Assembly (NCBI RefSeq): GCF_026151205.1
Contig: NC_087082.1
Coordinates: forward strand, 15,039,365 to 15,099,364
DNA from: Bolinopsis microptera
Lineage: Eukaryota; Ctenophora; Tentaculata; Lobata; Bolinopsidae
Reading direction: 5' to 3'
DNA length: 60,000 nt
The notes beneath the pieces are model-generated. The model worked only from the letters and a program-made list of their open reading frames with translations. It was not told the origin of the DNA and did no database searches. A program made the translations under genes and the position numbers. Within the stretch, counting starts at the first letter, position 1. The number at the start of each line of letters is the position of its first letter. This document shows positions 51,546-59,883 of the stretch, one piece after another.

Positions 51546-53066
51546 TGGTTGTGATTCATAAAAAAAGTGATATTTGGCCCGCAGATTTGAAGGAAAATAC
51601 GCGAATTTGGTCTACATATTTAATATTTAATAGGTAGTGCACCATCGACAGTGAGCCGTATCAACTCCGATATCCATCAAGTTTTTCGGAAGTTTTCTAT
51701 TTGTCGCGGATGTGGAAAAAAAATCGAAACTCCGCACGTGCCGCATTTTCTTTTTTTCCTTGCAGCAGTTGTCCGAAAATTTTTTGAAAGTCGGGCTTCA
51801 TGGTTCTCAGCTCAGGTAGAAGATGGGATAATGGCATTTAATGTTGTGAGGAGAACACTGAGTTACAACATTTGCTATTTGAGTCGACAACTATTGGAGC
51901 GCACGCAAAGGCAAAGGTTAAAGGTTCACTACTAGACTGAGACATTAGTCAACACCTGCAGCTTCTCTTTCTAAGCCGCGAGCTTTCTTCGGCTAGTACA
52001 ATAGAGCTATAGGATTTATGCACACAACATTAGCTCAGACTAGGACCAATGACCAATATTTTCGAGGCCAAACAAATCTCACTGCTTCTACTTTGAGCTA
52101 ATATTATGTCTAATATTTTGCACATGATATTGGGTACTAGAGACAGAGGGGGGCCGGGCGCATTTTTTATTGTAGATCACCAGTAAAATATTTGCTGCTG
52201 GGCTCTCAGATCATAAAGCAAGATGGTTAAATAGACCGTAAGCTAAGGCTCCGCAAGGTCATAAAGTCATACCTCATAAACGATACCTGGCAAGTGTTGC
52301 GTCCCTGAGAGTTTAATATTACCGTACGATTTGTGCTTTGTACTAGACACTTGTATTGAAGAGCATTCGTCACTTAGTGAATCGTTAAAACTAGAAGAAC
52401 CTTATGATCAGTGATCTCGAAGTCAGCAGTCAGGTCACCAATTCCTATGATGAATCAGAAGTTTGAATCCCCTTCCGTCTCTTTTAATTTTAAGGAGAGC
52501 TGTATTTGAGAATCCCTTAAGAATTAGTTCTGATAAATAAAATAACGATCATTAGGTCAACAATAAGGTGCACATGGTGCTAAGTAATCGATTAATATGT
52601 TCGAAAATAACAAAAAATACAGCTGTACACTAGTGTACAACAGTATAAAAACGGAATTTTCGGGACCAGCTCCCTTGAGGACTGTAAAGGAGCTGTCACA
52701 ATTGATGCTCGAAACCAAATTAGAAAATTGAGAATTATGGTCTGAAAAATAAAATTCCAGTCATTAGGTTAACACCAGGCCACAGGTGGTGTCGCTTACT
52801 AAATTTGTACAAAAAGATTATACAGAAAATTCATAATCAAACTTTATTGCATCCCGTCAACTTGAAACATGAAAACAACGAAAATAGATTATAGTAGGGA
52901 AATAAACTGCTGCATATTTTTGGTGGGGATCAGCAGTGTTTTCTAGCGCTAATATTTAAGCTTGTAATGGTTTTTGATCCTGAAATGCGAATGGTTCCGT
53001 TGCTGAAAATTGTTCGATCTCATATGTCTATGACATATATTTTATATAAACAAATTTGCGATCTAA
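51546..53066. other. No recognisable gene; one unassigned ORF and a weak duplication
   Basis: A 94-codon plus-strand ORF (51,651-51,935), with a CxxC pair (ICRGCGKK) near its start, is not recognised. A degenerate direct duplication spaced about 210 bp pairs 52,525-52,600 with 52,735-52,810, sharing ctgataaataaaat, then gatcattaggtcaaca and a ggtggtg-like tail. The rest shows nothing. Confidence 0.4.
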
Positions 53067-53072
53067 ATTTTT

Positions 53073-53607
53073 TAGATATGAAAACTTGTGAACACACATT
53101 TGACAGATTGGAAGAAATTTTTGCCCACAAACCAATTAGTCAGTCAATTAATGATGGTATGAAACCAAATTGGGGTACTGGTAGTCAAAATCTCGAACAA
53201 AATTGGAAAATCATACTGTCCCATACTCTGTCCCATTTTCAGTTTTTGAAGCTGAAATTTCCAGGGCCGAAATTTTACAGTTTTGAACGAATTTCTGACC
53301 CACAACCAATTATTCAATCAAACAACTATAAATAGCAAATGACACGATCGGGGTACTGGAAGTTTGATTTGGGTCGGAGGATTGAGGAAGCTCACAGCAG
53401 AAATCTTAACAAAACAAAAATTGTATTTTTAAAACTCTGTCCTATTTTCAGATATGAAAATTTCTGGAAACACAATCACATTTGACATATTGGATGAAAT
53501 TTTTGCCCACAAACCAATTAGTCAGTTGATTGATGATGGTATGAAACCAAATTGGAGTGCTGGAAGTCAAAATCTCGAAAAAGTTGGAAAATCATACTGT
53601 CCCATAT
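53073..53607 (+). repeat. Dispersed satellite copy, about 1.5 monomers
   Basis: Begins at the agatatgaaaacttgtgaac landmark and runs through one complete monomer into a second, stopping at gtcccata where the TA-flanked element begins. It lacks the 509-bp tail. Sequence differs from the array monomers (for example ggtatgaaaccaaattggg) and shares those variants with the copy at 58,000-58,550. Confidence 0.9.
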
Positions 53608-53608
53608 A

Positions 53609-54710
53609 GGAACCGACCGGAATGGGCTTTTGGCTGCCGGACCTGATTTTGCCGGATATGGATCTATTATCTATTTTTCTGAAAACCACTTTTCTCTGCA
53701 TTTTATTTCATGATACCCTGTTCATTATTAGCCGAAAATATTTTTTTGGTTCTTCAGAGTCCGCACCCACCTCGATACACAATTTTGGACTCGAGGCTTC
53801 CCCTGGTAATGCGATCTCGGAAGGCAGGCCTGAGGCCTCCCCTTTGCAATTGCAACACGAGCTCGGATACAAGAGGTTCAGGTACGTATCGAGAATGACT
53901 TGGACCGAAAATTTTCCTAGTACAAATTTTTTCAGTTTTTCTTAAAACCACTTTTCTCCACGTTTCATTCTACTCTGTTCATTATTAGCCGAAAACATTT
54001 TTTCGGTTTTTCAAAGTCCGCACCCACCCCTCGATACATAATTTTGGACTCGAGGTAATGCGATCTCGGAAGGCAGACCTCCCCTTTGCAACACGGGCTC
54101 GGAAACGAAAGCTCTCGATACGAGAGGTACGTATCGAGAATGACTTGGACCAAACATTTTTTAAGTACACATTTTTTCAGTTTTTCTGAAAACCACTTTT
54201 CTCCACGTTTTATGCTTCTTTGTTCATTATTAGCCGAAAATATTTTTTCGGTTTTTTAAGTCCGCACCCAGTTCACCCTTGATACACAATTTTGGACTTG
54301 AGGCTTCCCCTGATAATTCGACCTCGGAAGGCAGGCCTCCCCTTTGCAACACGAGCTCAGAAATGGGAGCTCTCGATACGAGAGGTACGTATCGAGAATG
54401 ACTTGGACCAAACATTTTTTAAGTACACATTTTTTTAGTTTTTCTGAAAACCACTTTTCTCCACGTTTCATGCTACCCTGTTCATTATAAGCCGAAAATA
54501 TTTTTTCGGTTTTTCAAAGTCTAGTGAAAAAAGTTTTGATTTTTAGGGATTCGAGTTAAAATGTGACGAAAAATATGCATGATGCATTTCAAGATTTTAG
54601 AAATACATTTCATTTAAAAAAAGAAATATCCGGCAAAAATCCGGCAAAATGTTTGAAACCGGAGCCGGAGCCGGCCGGATCCGGATTCAGCCGGATATCC
54701 GGTCGGTTCC
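53609..54710. mobile_element. Non-autonomous TIR element, TA-flanked, with internal tandem repeats
   Basis: Perfect 12-bp terminal inverted repeats ggaaccgaccgg (53,609-53,620) and ccggtcggttcc (54,699-54,710) are each flanked by TA (53,607-53,608 and 54,711-54,712), the duplication expected of Tc1/mariner-type or similar insertion. Inner sequence also pairs in part: gattttgccggatatgg on the left against atatccggcaaaaatcc on the right. No transposase is encoded. ORFs inside are by-products of the repeats. The element sits exactly where a satellite copy breaks off. Confidence 0.85.
53680..54535 (+). repeat. Tandem repeat of about 246-262 bp, 3.3 copies, inside the TIR element
   Basis: Units start at about 53,680, 53,942, 54,188 and 54,444 (the last partial). 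Each carries ctgaaaaccacttttctcc, attattagccgaaaatatt, a tttttcggtttttcaaagtc core, cgatacacaattttggac, a ctcgg-rich middle and gtacgtatcgagaatgac. Units 2 and 3 are closest to each other. Confidence 0.9.
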
Positions 54711-54712
54711 TA

Positions 54713-55505
54713 AGTTGGATGCAGGAAAATATTGACCTTTCAGATACAATTTAAATCCCCCCCCCACATTTCCTACATTTCCTACACCTCTGCTCCAAAG
54801 GACTTTTCTCCCTGTTTAACCACGTCATAATTGAATTTATAATTTTCTTTGCACACATTATACATAACTTTATAATAATCAAATTATGAAAATATTTCAA
54901 ACTTTTCGATAATCATAATTTTTGAAGGCTCGTTTTGTTTATTTTCGTTAATTAACATTTGAAGTTATATTAGATATTGCTAAGCTGCTAGTCAGGATGC
55001 TATAAGAAGGAGTGAGGCCCTTATTCTCTTGACCAAGATATTATAGATGCAAGGATGTTTTCATGATTGGTTTAATAGTATTTAGATTTTTAAAACGCTA
55101 ATTTGTTAGTTAAGTGAAATGCACTTTTAACTCTAAAAATGTAACAATGTGAAACGTTCCATATTCACCGCTTATTACTTCATTAAATCAGACGTGATAT
55201 GAAGCTCCGCTAAATTACTGGGATCGATTACAATCCAATCAGTGGTTTTGTTGTTTATATTTCATATTCACCAGAATTTTGTGCTTCGGTTTGAATTCAT
55301 TTACAAATTTAATAAATTAACGTTTTACTGTTTCATGCTAAGTTTTATCTGCAGCACTGATAACCCGTCAAAGCTTGATTTACACTTTTACTGCTAGTAC
55401 TTTAGTGAACATGTTATCCCTCCCATTTTTTATAAATATAATAACAAATGAACATTTTCCGATCATTTTTGATACAACTTTGATAGCCCGATAACCGATC
55501 TTTAT
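54713..55505. other. No recognisable gene
   Basis: AT-rich sequence with short direct repeats (catttcctacatttcctacac at 54,766-54,786). No domain or element found. Confidence 0.4.
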
Positions 55506-55805
55506 TTAACAGCTGTTCATCTCCAACTTTACTTCTTGATCCCTCATCAATCCCTCTCGCTCAAGTTCTGCATCCTGTCTCCACTTGATCATATCTCTCT
55601 CCAACTCTCTCACTCTGCTCAAACACTCCTCTCTCTTCTCGCCCAAATCAAACAACTCCACTTTTCTCTCTTTTATCTCCGTCTCTTTCTCACTTGTGTC
55701 CCAGGACTTCATTTCCAATTTCACCTCCACAATCTGATCCACAATCCGTTTCTCCTCCTCTGCCAGTTCCTCCAATTCCTGTTCCATTCTTGTGAGTCCA
55801 GACAT
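55506..55805 (-). CDS. Coiled-coil protein of 99 aa, perhaps a truncated retroelement gag
   Basis: Minus-strand ORF starting MSGLTRMEQELEELAEEEKR. It is almost wholly charged heptad-like sequence (E, K, R with L/V/I every three to four residues), so it should form a long helical coiled coil. VKLEMKSW near residue 28 recurs as VKLEMNSC at the very end, so the stop after SC may have cut a protein that went on repeating. No transmembrane segment. It lies about 420 bp downstream of a primer-binding-site-like motif on the same strand, which fits the gag start of an LTR retrotransposon. A host coiled-coil gene remains possible. No Cys-knuckle, protease or RT follows. Confidence 0.5.
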   Translation of the reverse strand: MSGLTRMEQELEELAEEEKRIVDQIVEVKLEMKSWDTSEKETEIKERKVELFDLGEKREECLSRVRELERDMIKWRQDAELEREGLMRDQEVKLEMNSC

Positions 55806-56458
55806 GGTACCACTTTCCTAGGTTCTCCAGATAGTGTAAATAAGATGGCACCAGACCAGTCCTCCCGAGGCGTACCAATGGTATACAGTGCCTGCTCACA
55901 AGTCTCTCACTACAAACTATACTCTCAGTCGTTGTAGCGACTGACAACTGCAATAACTCACAATAACTAAGTATTGAACTCTACGTTAATGCGACAATCA
56001 CGATAACTTGTATTGCCAATTACTCTGATATGACTACTACATACATGCAACCAAGTGCGGTACTGTGAATCAAACGGTTCAAATGCTACAATTCGGTCCT
56101 AAGCTAGAATTGAACAAAGGAAACAGTTGAATCGAGTAATAACGTTCGAATGATGAATATAAAGATATTATCAACAATCACAACTTAAACTGTGGCAAGA
56201 CGGGCCACGTTGGGCGTTCTAGATCAGCGGTTAACACTTTGATTATTATTATTATTATTAAACACGTCACCTAAAGAGCTTTTCCAGAACTCATCCTAAC
56301 GTGTCCAGAAATGCGTTATCGACACGCGCCACGTGATACCACGTGGTCACTTAACTACCTAAATCTACACTCATTACTAACGGTCATATTAATCACTAAA
56401 TTACAATCTACACAACTGCTAACTACTCTAAAACTGCTGCAACCAGCCTCCATATTAC
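55806..56458 (-). mobile_element. Possible LTR-element head: LTR-like segment, primer-binding-site-like motif and leader
   Basis: On the minus strand aacgcccaacgtggc (about 56,206-56,221) resembles the tgg-cgcccaa-cgtgg primer-binding sites of many invertebrate Gypsy-type elements, although the initial TGG is not kept. The roughly 230-bp segment before it (to about 56,458, beginning tgtaatatgg) would be the LTR. A leader of about 400 bp leads to the coiled-coil ORF. A (att)6 microsatellite lies at 56,242-56,260. There is no second LTR in the window to confirm this. Confidence 0.35.
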
Positions 56459-56474
56459 ACTAACCGGAATAACC

Positions 56475-57839
56475 ATGACAGCTGTTCTCTGCTGTGACGA
56501 GAAACTGAAGAACATCCTAGTTGTCACCTTTGCTATGGGCCTAGTATACTCAGCAGTATTTCCAGCGGTAGCGGTCCAGAACATAACACTAGCAGAAAGT
56601 AGCGACATCCCTCTCACTGTGGGATACTACGCTGCTATTGTCAATACTGTAGGCTCCATGCTGAACGCCCTGGTTTTCCAATTCGTCTACAACCGTCTAG
56701 GTATACGATGGACAGCAGGCCTCTCAATGGTACTGATAACTGGAGCTCACTGGCCTATGATTTGGATTACAAACCAGTATGTTATCTACGCTGGAGAGTT
56801 CCTCAGTGGAATAGGTAGAGGTGCGGGCTGGATCTTCGCTCCTATGATCGTGATGGACAATTCTGAGCTGGGTAAATCTTATCGTAACATGGGGTACTTT
56901 TGGTCAGGTTTATCAGCTTGAGTGATGGCAGGAGGGCTCGGCAACTACTTCTACTTTGTTGGAGTGACTTCAATTTCTACCACTAACAGACAGATAGTAT
57001 ATGCTCTCTGTGCTGGTGTCACTGTCCTTGCTAGTCTTCTGGCAGGGTTTGGGCTATCCGAGATTAAGGGTAGAGGGGGTCACAAAACTACAGCTGATGT
57101 AACCTACGTGAAAGTTGATGAAAATAATGAGGATGATGATGAGGTTATGATGCCTGGAGAAGATGGTGGCAAAAAGGAAGAGATTGACGGGGATGGGCTG
57201 AACAGTTCCTTCAGTGACTTCGTTGTATGGTTCAAGATGATGGCAAGGCGCCCTGCATTTTGGTTACATTTCATTCCATTGATCTACAGTGGATTCATCT
57301 GGGCCTACTTTTACAAGATTTTTCCCACAGCGATACCTTCAATATCCAATCAACGGAAGCTGATGCCGCTTACAACAGTAGTGATGGGTGGGTCTTATCT
57401 TCTCGGATCTTCAACTTCGAACATAGTTTCGAGATGGATAACCCCTACAGCGTGTATTATTCTCTCCGCACTTATGATTCTTGTGGCTATGATACTCTCA
57501 GTATTGATATTCCCCAAGGAGGCAGCCTCCCACATCCTAGAAATTGGAGCAGCTGAGACCTTTATGAAGGGAGGATTTGTCCATTTGATGGTCATCTCAT
57601 CTTTTATCGGCTTGGGAGATGGAATGTTTAACGTCATCCACCTTACTGCCATAGGACGACTGTACGGCAAGGAGACTTCTCTGGGCTACTCTGTCAACAT
57701 CATTATGTACTACTTGGTATACGGACTTTGTATGTTTACTCCCACTCTATTTGATATGCACTCTTACTGTTATATCACCATGGTGACGGTGGTGGCGTCT
57801 TGTCTTGCTCTCACTGTTGGACTCAAACAGTTCCTTTAG
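56475..57839 (+). CDS. UNC93-like major facilitator transporter, intronless, one in-frame TGA
   Basis: The reading frame is continuous over 454 codons apart from one TGA at 56,919-56,921 (codon 149), between SGLSA and VMAGGLGN. Length and layout match UNC93-like MFS proteins. The start MTAVLCCDEKLKNILVVTFA gives TM1 at about residues 12-34. Further TMs lie near 45-70, 75-93 and 100-125. An acidic cytoplasmic loop (DENNEDDDEV and onward) lies near 222-245. The second half has about six TMs, and near residue 385 carries FIGLGDGMFNVI, the GLGD...N signature of the family. Family members sit in membranes and affect ion channels or receptor trafficking; the specific role here is unknown. Both halves are otherwise intact. 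The TGA may be a sequencing error for TGG, a nonsense allele or early pseudogenisation. Confidence 0.82.
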
Positions 57840-57880
57840 TTTAGATGGATTGTAGACACGTTCTAACAAAGCTAACTAAA

Positions 57881-57943
57881 TGTATTGACCAACTGAAAGT
57901 TTCGTGCATTGCCAATACATGTAACATTTAGTTGGTCGATACA
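57881..57943 (+). other. Stem-loop 3' of the UNC93-like ORF
   Basis: Arms tgtattgaccaact (57,881-57,894) and agttggtcgataca (57,930-57,943) pair over 14 bp with one mismatch around a 35-base loop. It lies about 40 bp past the stop codon, in the likely 3' UTR. No AATAAA is seen before the satellite begins at 57,965. Function unknown. Confidence 0.6.
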
Positions 57944-57964
57944 ATTAGATTGCTGTGTTCGAAC

Positions 57965-58550
57965 TCCCATACTCTGTCCCATTTTCAGTTTTTAAAGCTG
58001 AAATTTCCAGGGCCGAAATTTTACATTTTTGACAGAATTTCTGGCGCGCGATCAATCAGTCAATCAATTATAGATGACAAATGACACGATCGGGGTGCTG
58101 GAAGTTTGATTTGGGTCGGAGGAAGCTCACAGCAGAAATCTTAACAAAACGAAAAGTTGTATTTTCAAAACTCTGTCCCATTTTCAGATATGAAAATTTT
58201 TGAACACACATTTGACAGATTGGATACCATTTTTGCCCACAAACCAATTAGTCAGTTAATTGATGATGGTGTGAAACCAAATTGGGGTACTTGTAGTCAA
58301 AATCTCGACATAAATTGGAAAATCATACTGTCCCATAATCTGTCCCATTTTCAGTTTTTGAAGCTAAATTTTCCAGGGCCGAAATTTTACAGTTTTGACC
58401 GAATTTCTGACCCGCAACCAATTAGTCAGTCAACTATAGATGGAAAATGACATGATTGGGGTGCTGGAAGTTTGATTTGGGTCGGAGGAAACTCACAGCA
58501 GAAATCTTAACAAAACAAAAAGTTGTATTATCAAAACTCTGTCCCATTTT
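57965..58550 (+). repeat. Dispersed satellite copy, about 1.6 monomers
   Basis: Starts mid-monomer at tcccatactctgtccc and runs into a complete last monomer that shares the terminal-monomer variants seen at 48,840-48,900 (aaaacaaaaagttg, ggaggaaactcac). It is followed without a gap by the 510-bp tail. Confidence 0.9.
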
Positions 58551-59060
58551 CCGTCATACCAGGAGACGAGTTAATGTTTTGTCAACATTACTGTGATGTT
58601 AGAACCTGGGGATGACCTCCTCGTACACTATAGGATTGAGCACCTTTGATGAGCGACGGGAATGATTCTGAGGGGCACACTATTTTTTGGCAGGTTGCAT
58701 GATAATATATTTTTTGTACTGTATTTATTGGGTGGAGGCCACTTTAAAATTGTATACATTTATAGATATCTTAGTTAGGTTTGAATATTTTTGTGACATT
58801 TGAAATAAATAAGTCACAACTAATCGATTGCTTGGTAAATTAATTAATTCATCACTTTTGATTTCAAATGTAATTTTGATGAACTAATAGATATGTCATA
58901 AATGTATTCAAAAACGTTACATTCAACGAACCTGATCTGTTCCCAGTAAGCAGGAGTGAGGAGTGATCCGCAGAACTCGGTTTATAAGTTAATTTGAACC
59001 TGATCCCCCATCATATTTTTTTAACACCCACCCAACTGTCAAAATTCCGTTATAATTCTT
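58551..59060 (+). repeat. Unique 510-bp tail of the satellite unit, copy 2
   Basis: Near-identical to 48,901-49,409, including the ccgtcatacc start, the gaggggcacac block, the taatgtt/aacatta hairpin at 58,572-58,590 and the ccgttataattctt end. The boundary lies 33 bp past the donor of the gene B sushi exon (minus strand). Confidence 0.92.
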
Positions 59061-59093
59061 ACTCCTAAATGATTTTAATTAATAAATGTATAC

Positions 59094-59285
59094 CTTGTTT
59101 TTTACAGCTAGGTGTCTGTAGATAAGTGAATTCTGTCCCCACTGTGCAGGTCACTTTACTGCTCCCTTGGTTGAGAGCTGCTGAGTCGGTGCACGTCACT
59201 TTCAAAGTGGTCCCTGGTACAACTGGGAACTGAACTGCTGGTGTAATCGTACTTGTCCAGTCAGCCTTGAGCCCAGTGCAGCCCA
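59094..59285 (-). CDS. Gene B exon: sushi/CCP domain
   Basis: A 192-nt minus-strand exon with acceptor aacagttgcag before 59,285 and donor gtatacattt after 59,094. Both introns are phase 1. The 64 codons encode one complement-control-protein (sushi) module: a first Cys in GCTGLKADW, V-PGTTLKVTCTD with the second Cys, GSSKVTCTVGTEF with the third, and TPSCKK with the fourth. This gives four cysteines in the sushi spacing with the usual aromatic and Gly-Thr features. Such modules are extracellular and mediate protein binding. It lies 3' of the two cysteine-rich exons in the same orientation and phase, so one gene is likely. Its next exon is not identified. Confidence 0.83.
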
Positions 59286-59478
59286 CTGCAACTGTTGGTT
59301 AACACTTGTTTGTTATTGTTGGAAATGACTATCAACGTAGTATGAAACTAGAAATTTGAGCTTAGTAAAAATCGAATCTAAATGTTATGGAAACGTGATT
59401 CAGAGAAAATTTAATTTTTCTGCCAGTTGATGAAACAATAAAATATCATATAAATTACTCGAATAATTTCAGACATAC

Positions 59479-59622
59479 CGCATACAGTTTTATCAATGTT
59501 CGCTTCTTCTCCAGCTCCACACGCACTGCAGGAACTGCCATCCAGCAAACTGATGGTATTTCCGGTACATTGTTCACATGTTGCCATGGTAGCTAACCTG
59601 TAACTCCCTGCTGCACACGTCT
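59479..59622 (-). CDS. Gene B exon: GCC2_GCC3-type (ephrin-receptor-like) cysteine-rich module, copy 2
   Basis: A 144-nt phase 1-1 minus-strand exon between acceptor attatttcag (before 59,622) and donor gtatgtctga (after 59,479). The 48 codons carry six cysteines in the pattern C-AAGSY...ATCEQC...GSSCSACGAGEEAN...TVC. This fits the short extracellular repeats called GCC2_GCC3 or ephrin-receptor-like, found in many invertebrate surface proteins and structurally close to TNFR/EGF repeats. All six cysteines are present. The exon and adjoining intron sequence are a duplicate of the exon at 59,740. Confidence 0.83.
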
Positions 59623-59739
59623 CTGAAATAATGGGGTATTCATTTGAGACGCTTGATAGTTGATATGTTATTTGAGGGGCGTGAGCCTGTGTATAAAAGC
59701 TAAATATTGATAAAATTACTCTGATAATTTCAGACATAC

Positions 59740-59883
59740 CGCATACAGTTTTATCAGTGTTCGCTTCTTCTCCAGCTGTACAAGCAGTGCAGGAACTAGC
59801 ACCCGATGAACTGATGGTATTTCCGGTACATAGTTCACACGAGGTCCTATCAGCTGGCATGTAACTCCCTGCTGCACTCGTCT
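59740..59883 (-). CDS. Gene B exon: GCC2_GCC3-type cysteine-rich module, copy 1, first Cys lost
   Basis: A 144-nt phase 1-1 minus-strand exon between acceptor gatttatttcag (before 59,883) and donor gtatgtctga (after 59,740). It is the upstream twin of the exon at 59,479, exactly 261 bp away. It reads S-AAGSYMPADRTSCELC and onward through SSCTACTAGEEAN to TVCG. The first Cys codon (TGT in the twin) is AGT, Ser, here, so five of six cysteines remain and one disulphide partner is missing. The rest of the module keeps its spacing. The gene continues beyond the right edge of the window, since no start codon or signal peptide is present. Confidence 0.83.

Noticed and set aside
51651-51935. 94-codon plus-strand ORF as a gene
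   Set aside because: No family resemblance beyond one CxxC, no splice sites and AT-rich surroundings. It was left as part of an unassigned stretch.
52390-52500. A tRNA-like stretch ending gaagtttgaatcccc
   Set aside because: A box B-like string is present, but no matching box A at the right distance and no acceptor stem could be drawn.
56919-56921. TGA in the UNC93-like ORF as a selenocysteine codon
   Set aside because: UNC93-like proteins are not known selenoproteins and a plain nonsense change or base error explains it better. The 3' stem-loop was not shown to be a SECIS element: no clear AUGA/GA quartet was seen.
57227-57670. ORFs of 109 (plus) and 91 (minus) codons within the transporter
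   Set aside because: Alternative-frame shadows of the UNC93-like frame, which carries the family motifs.
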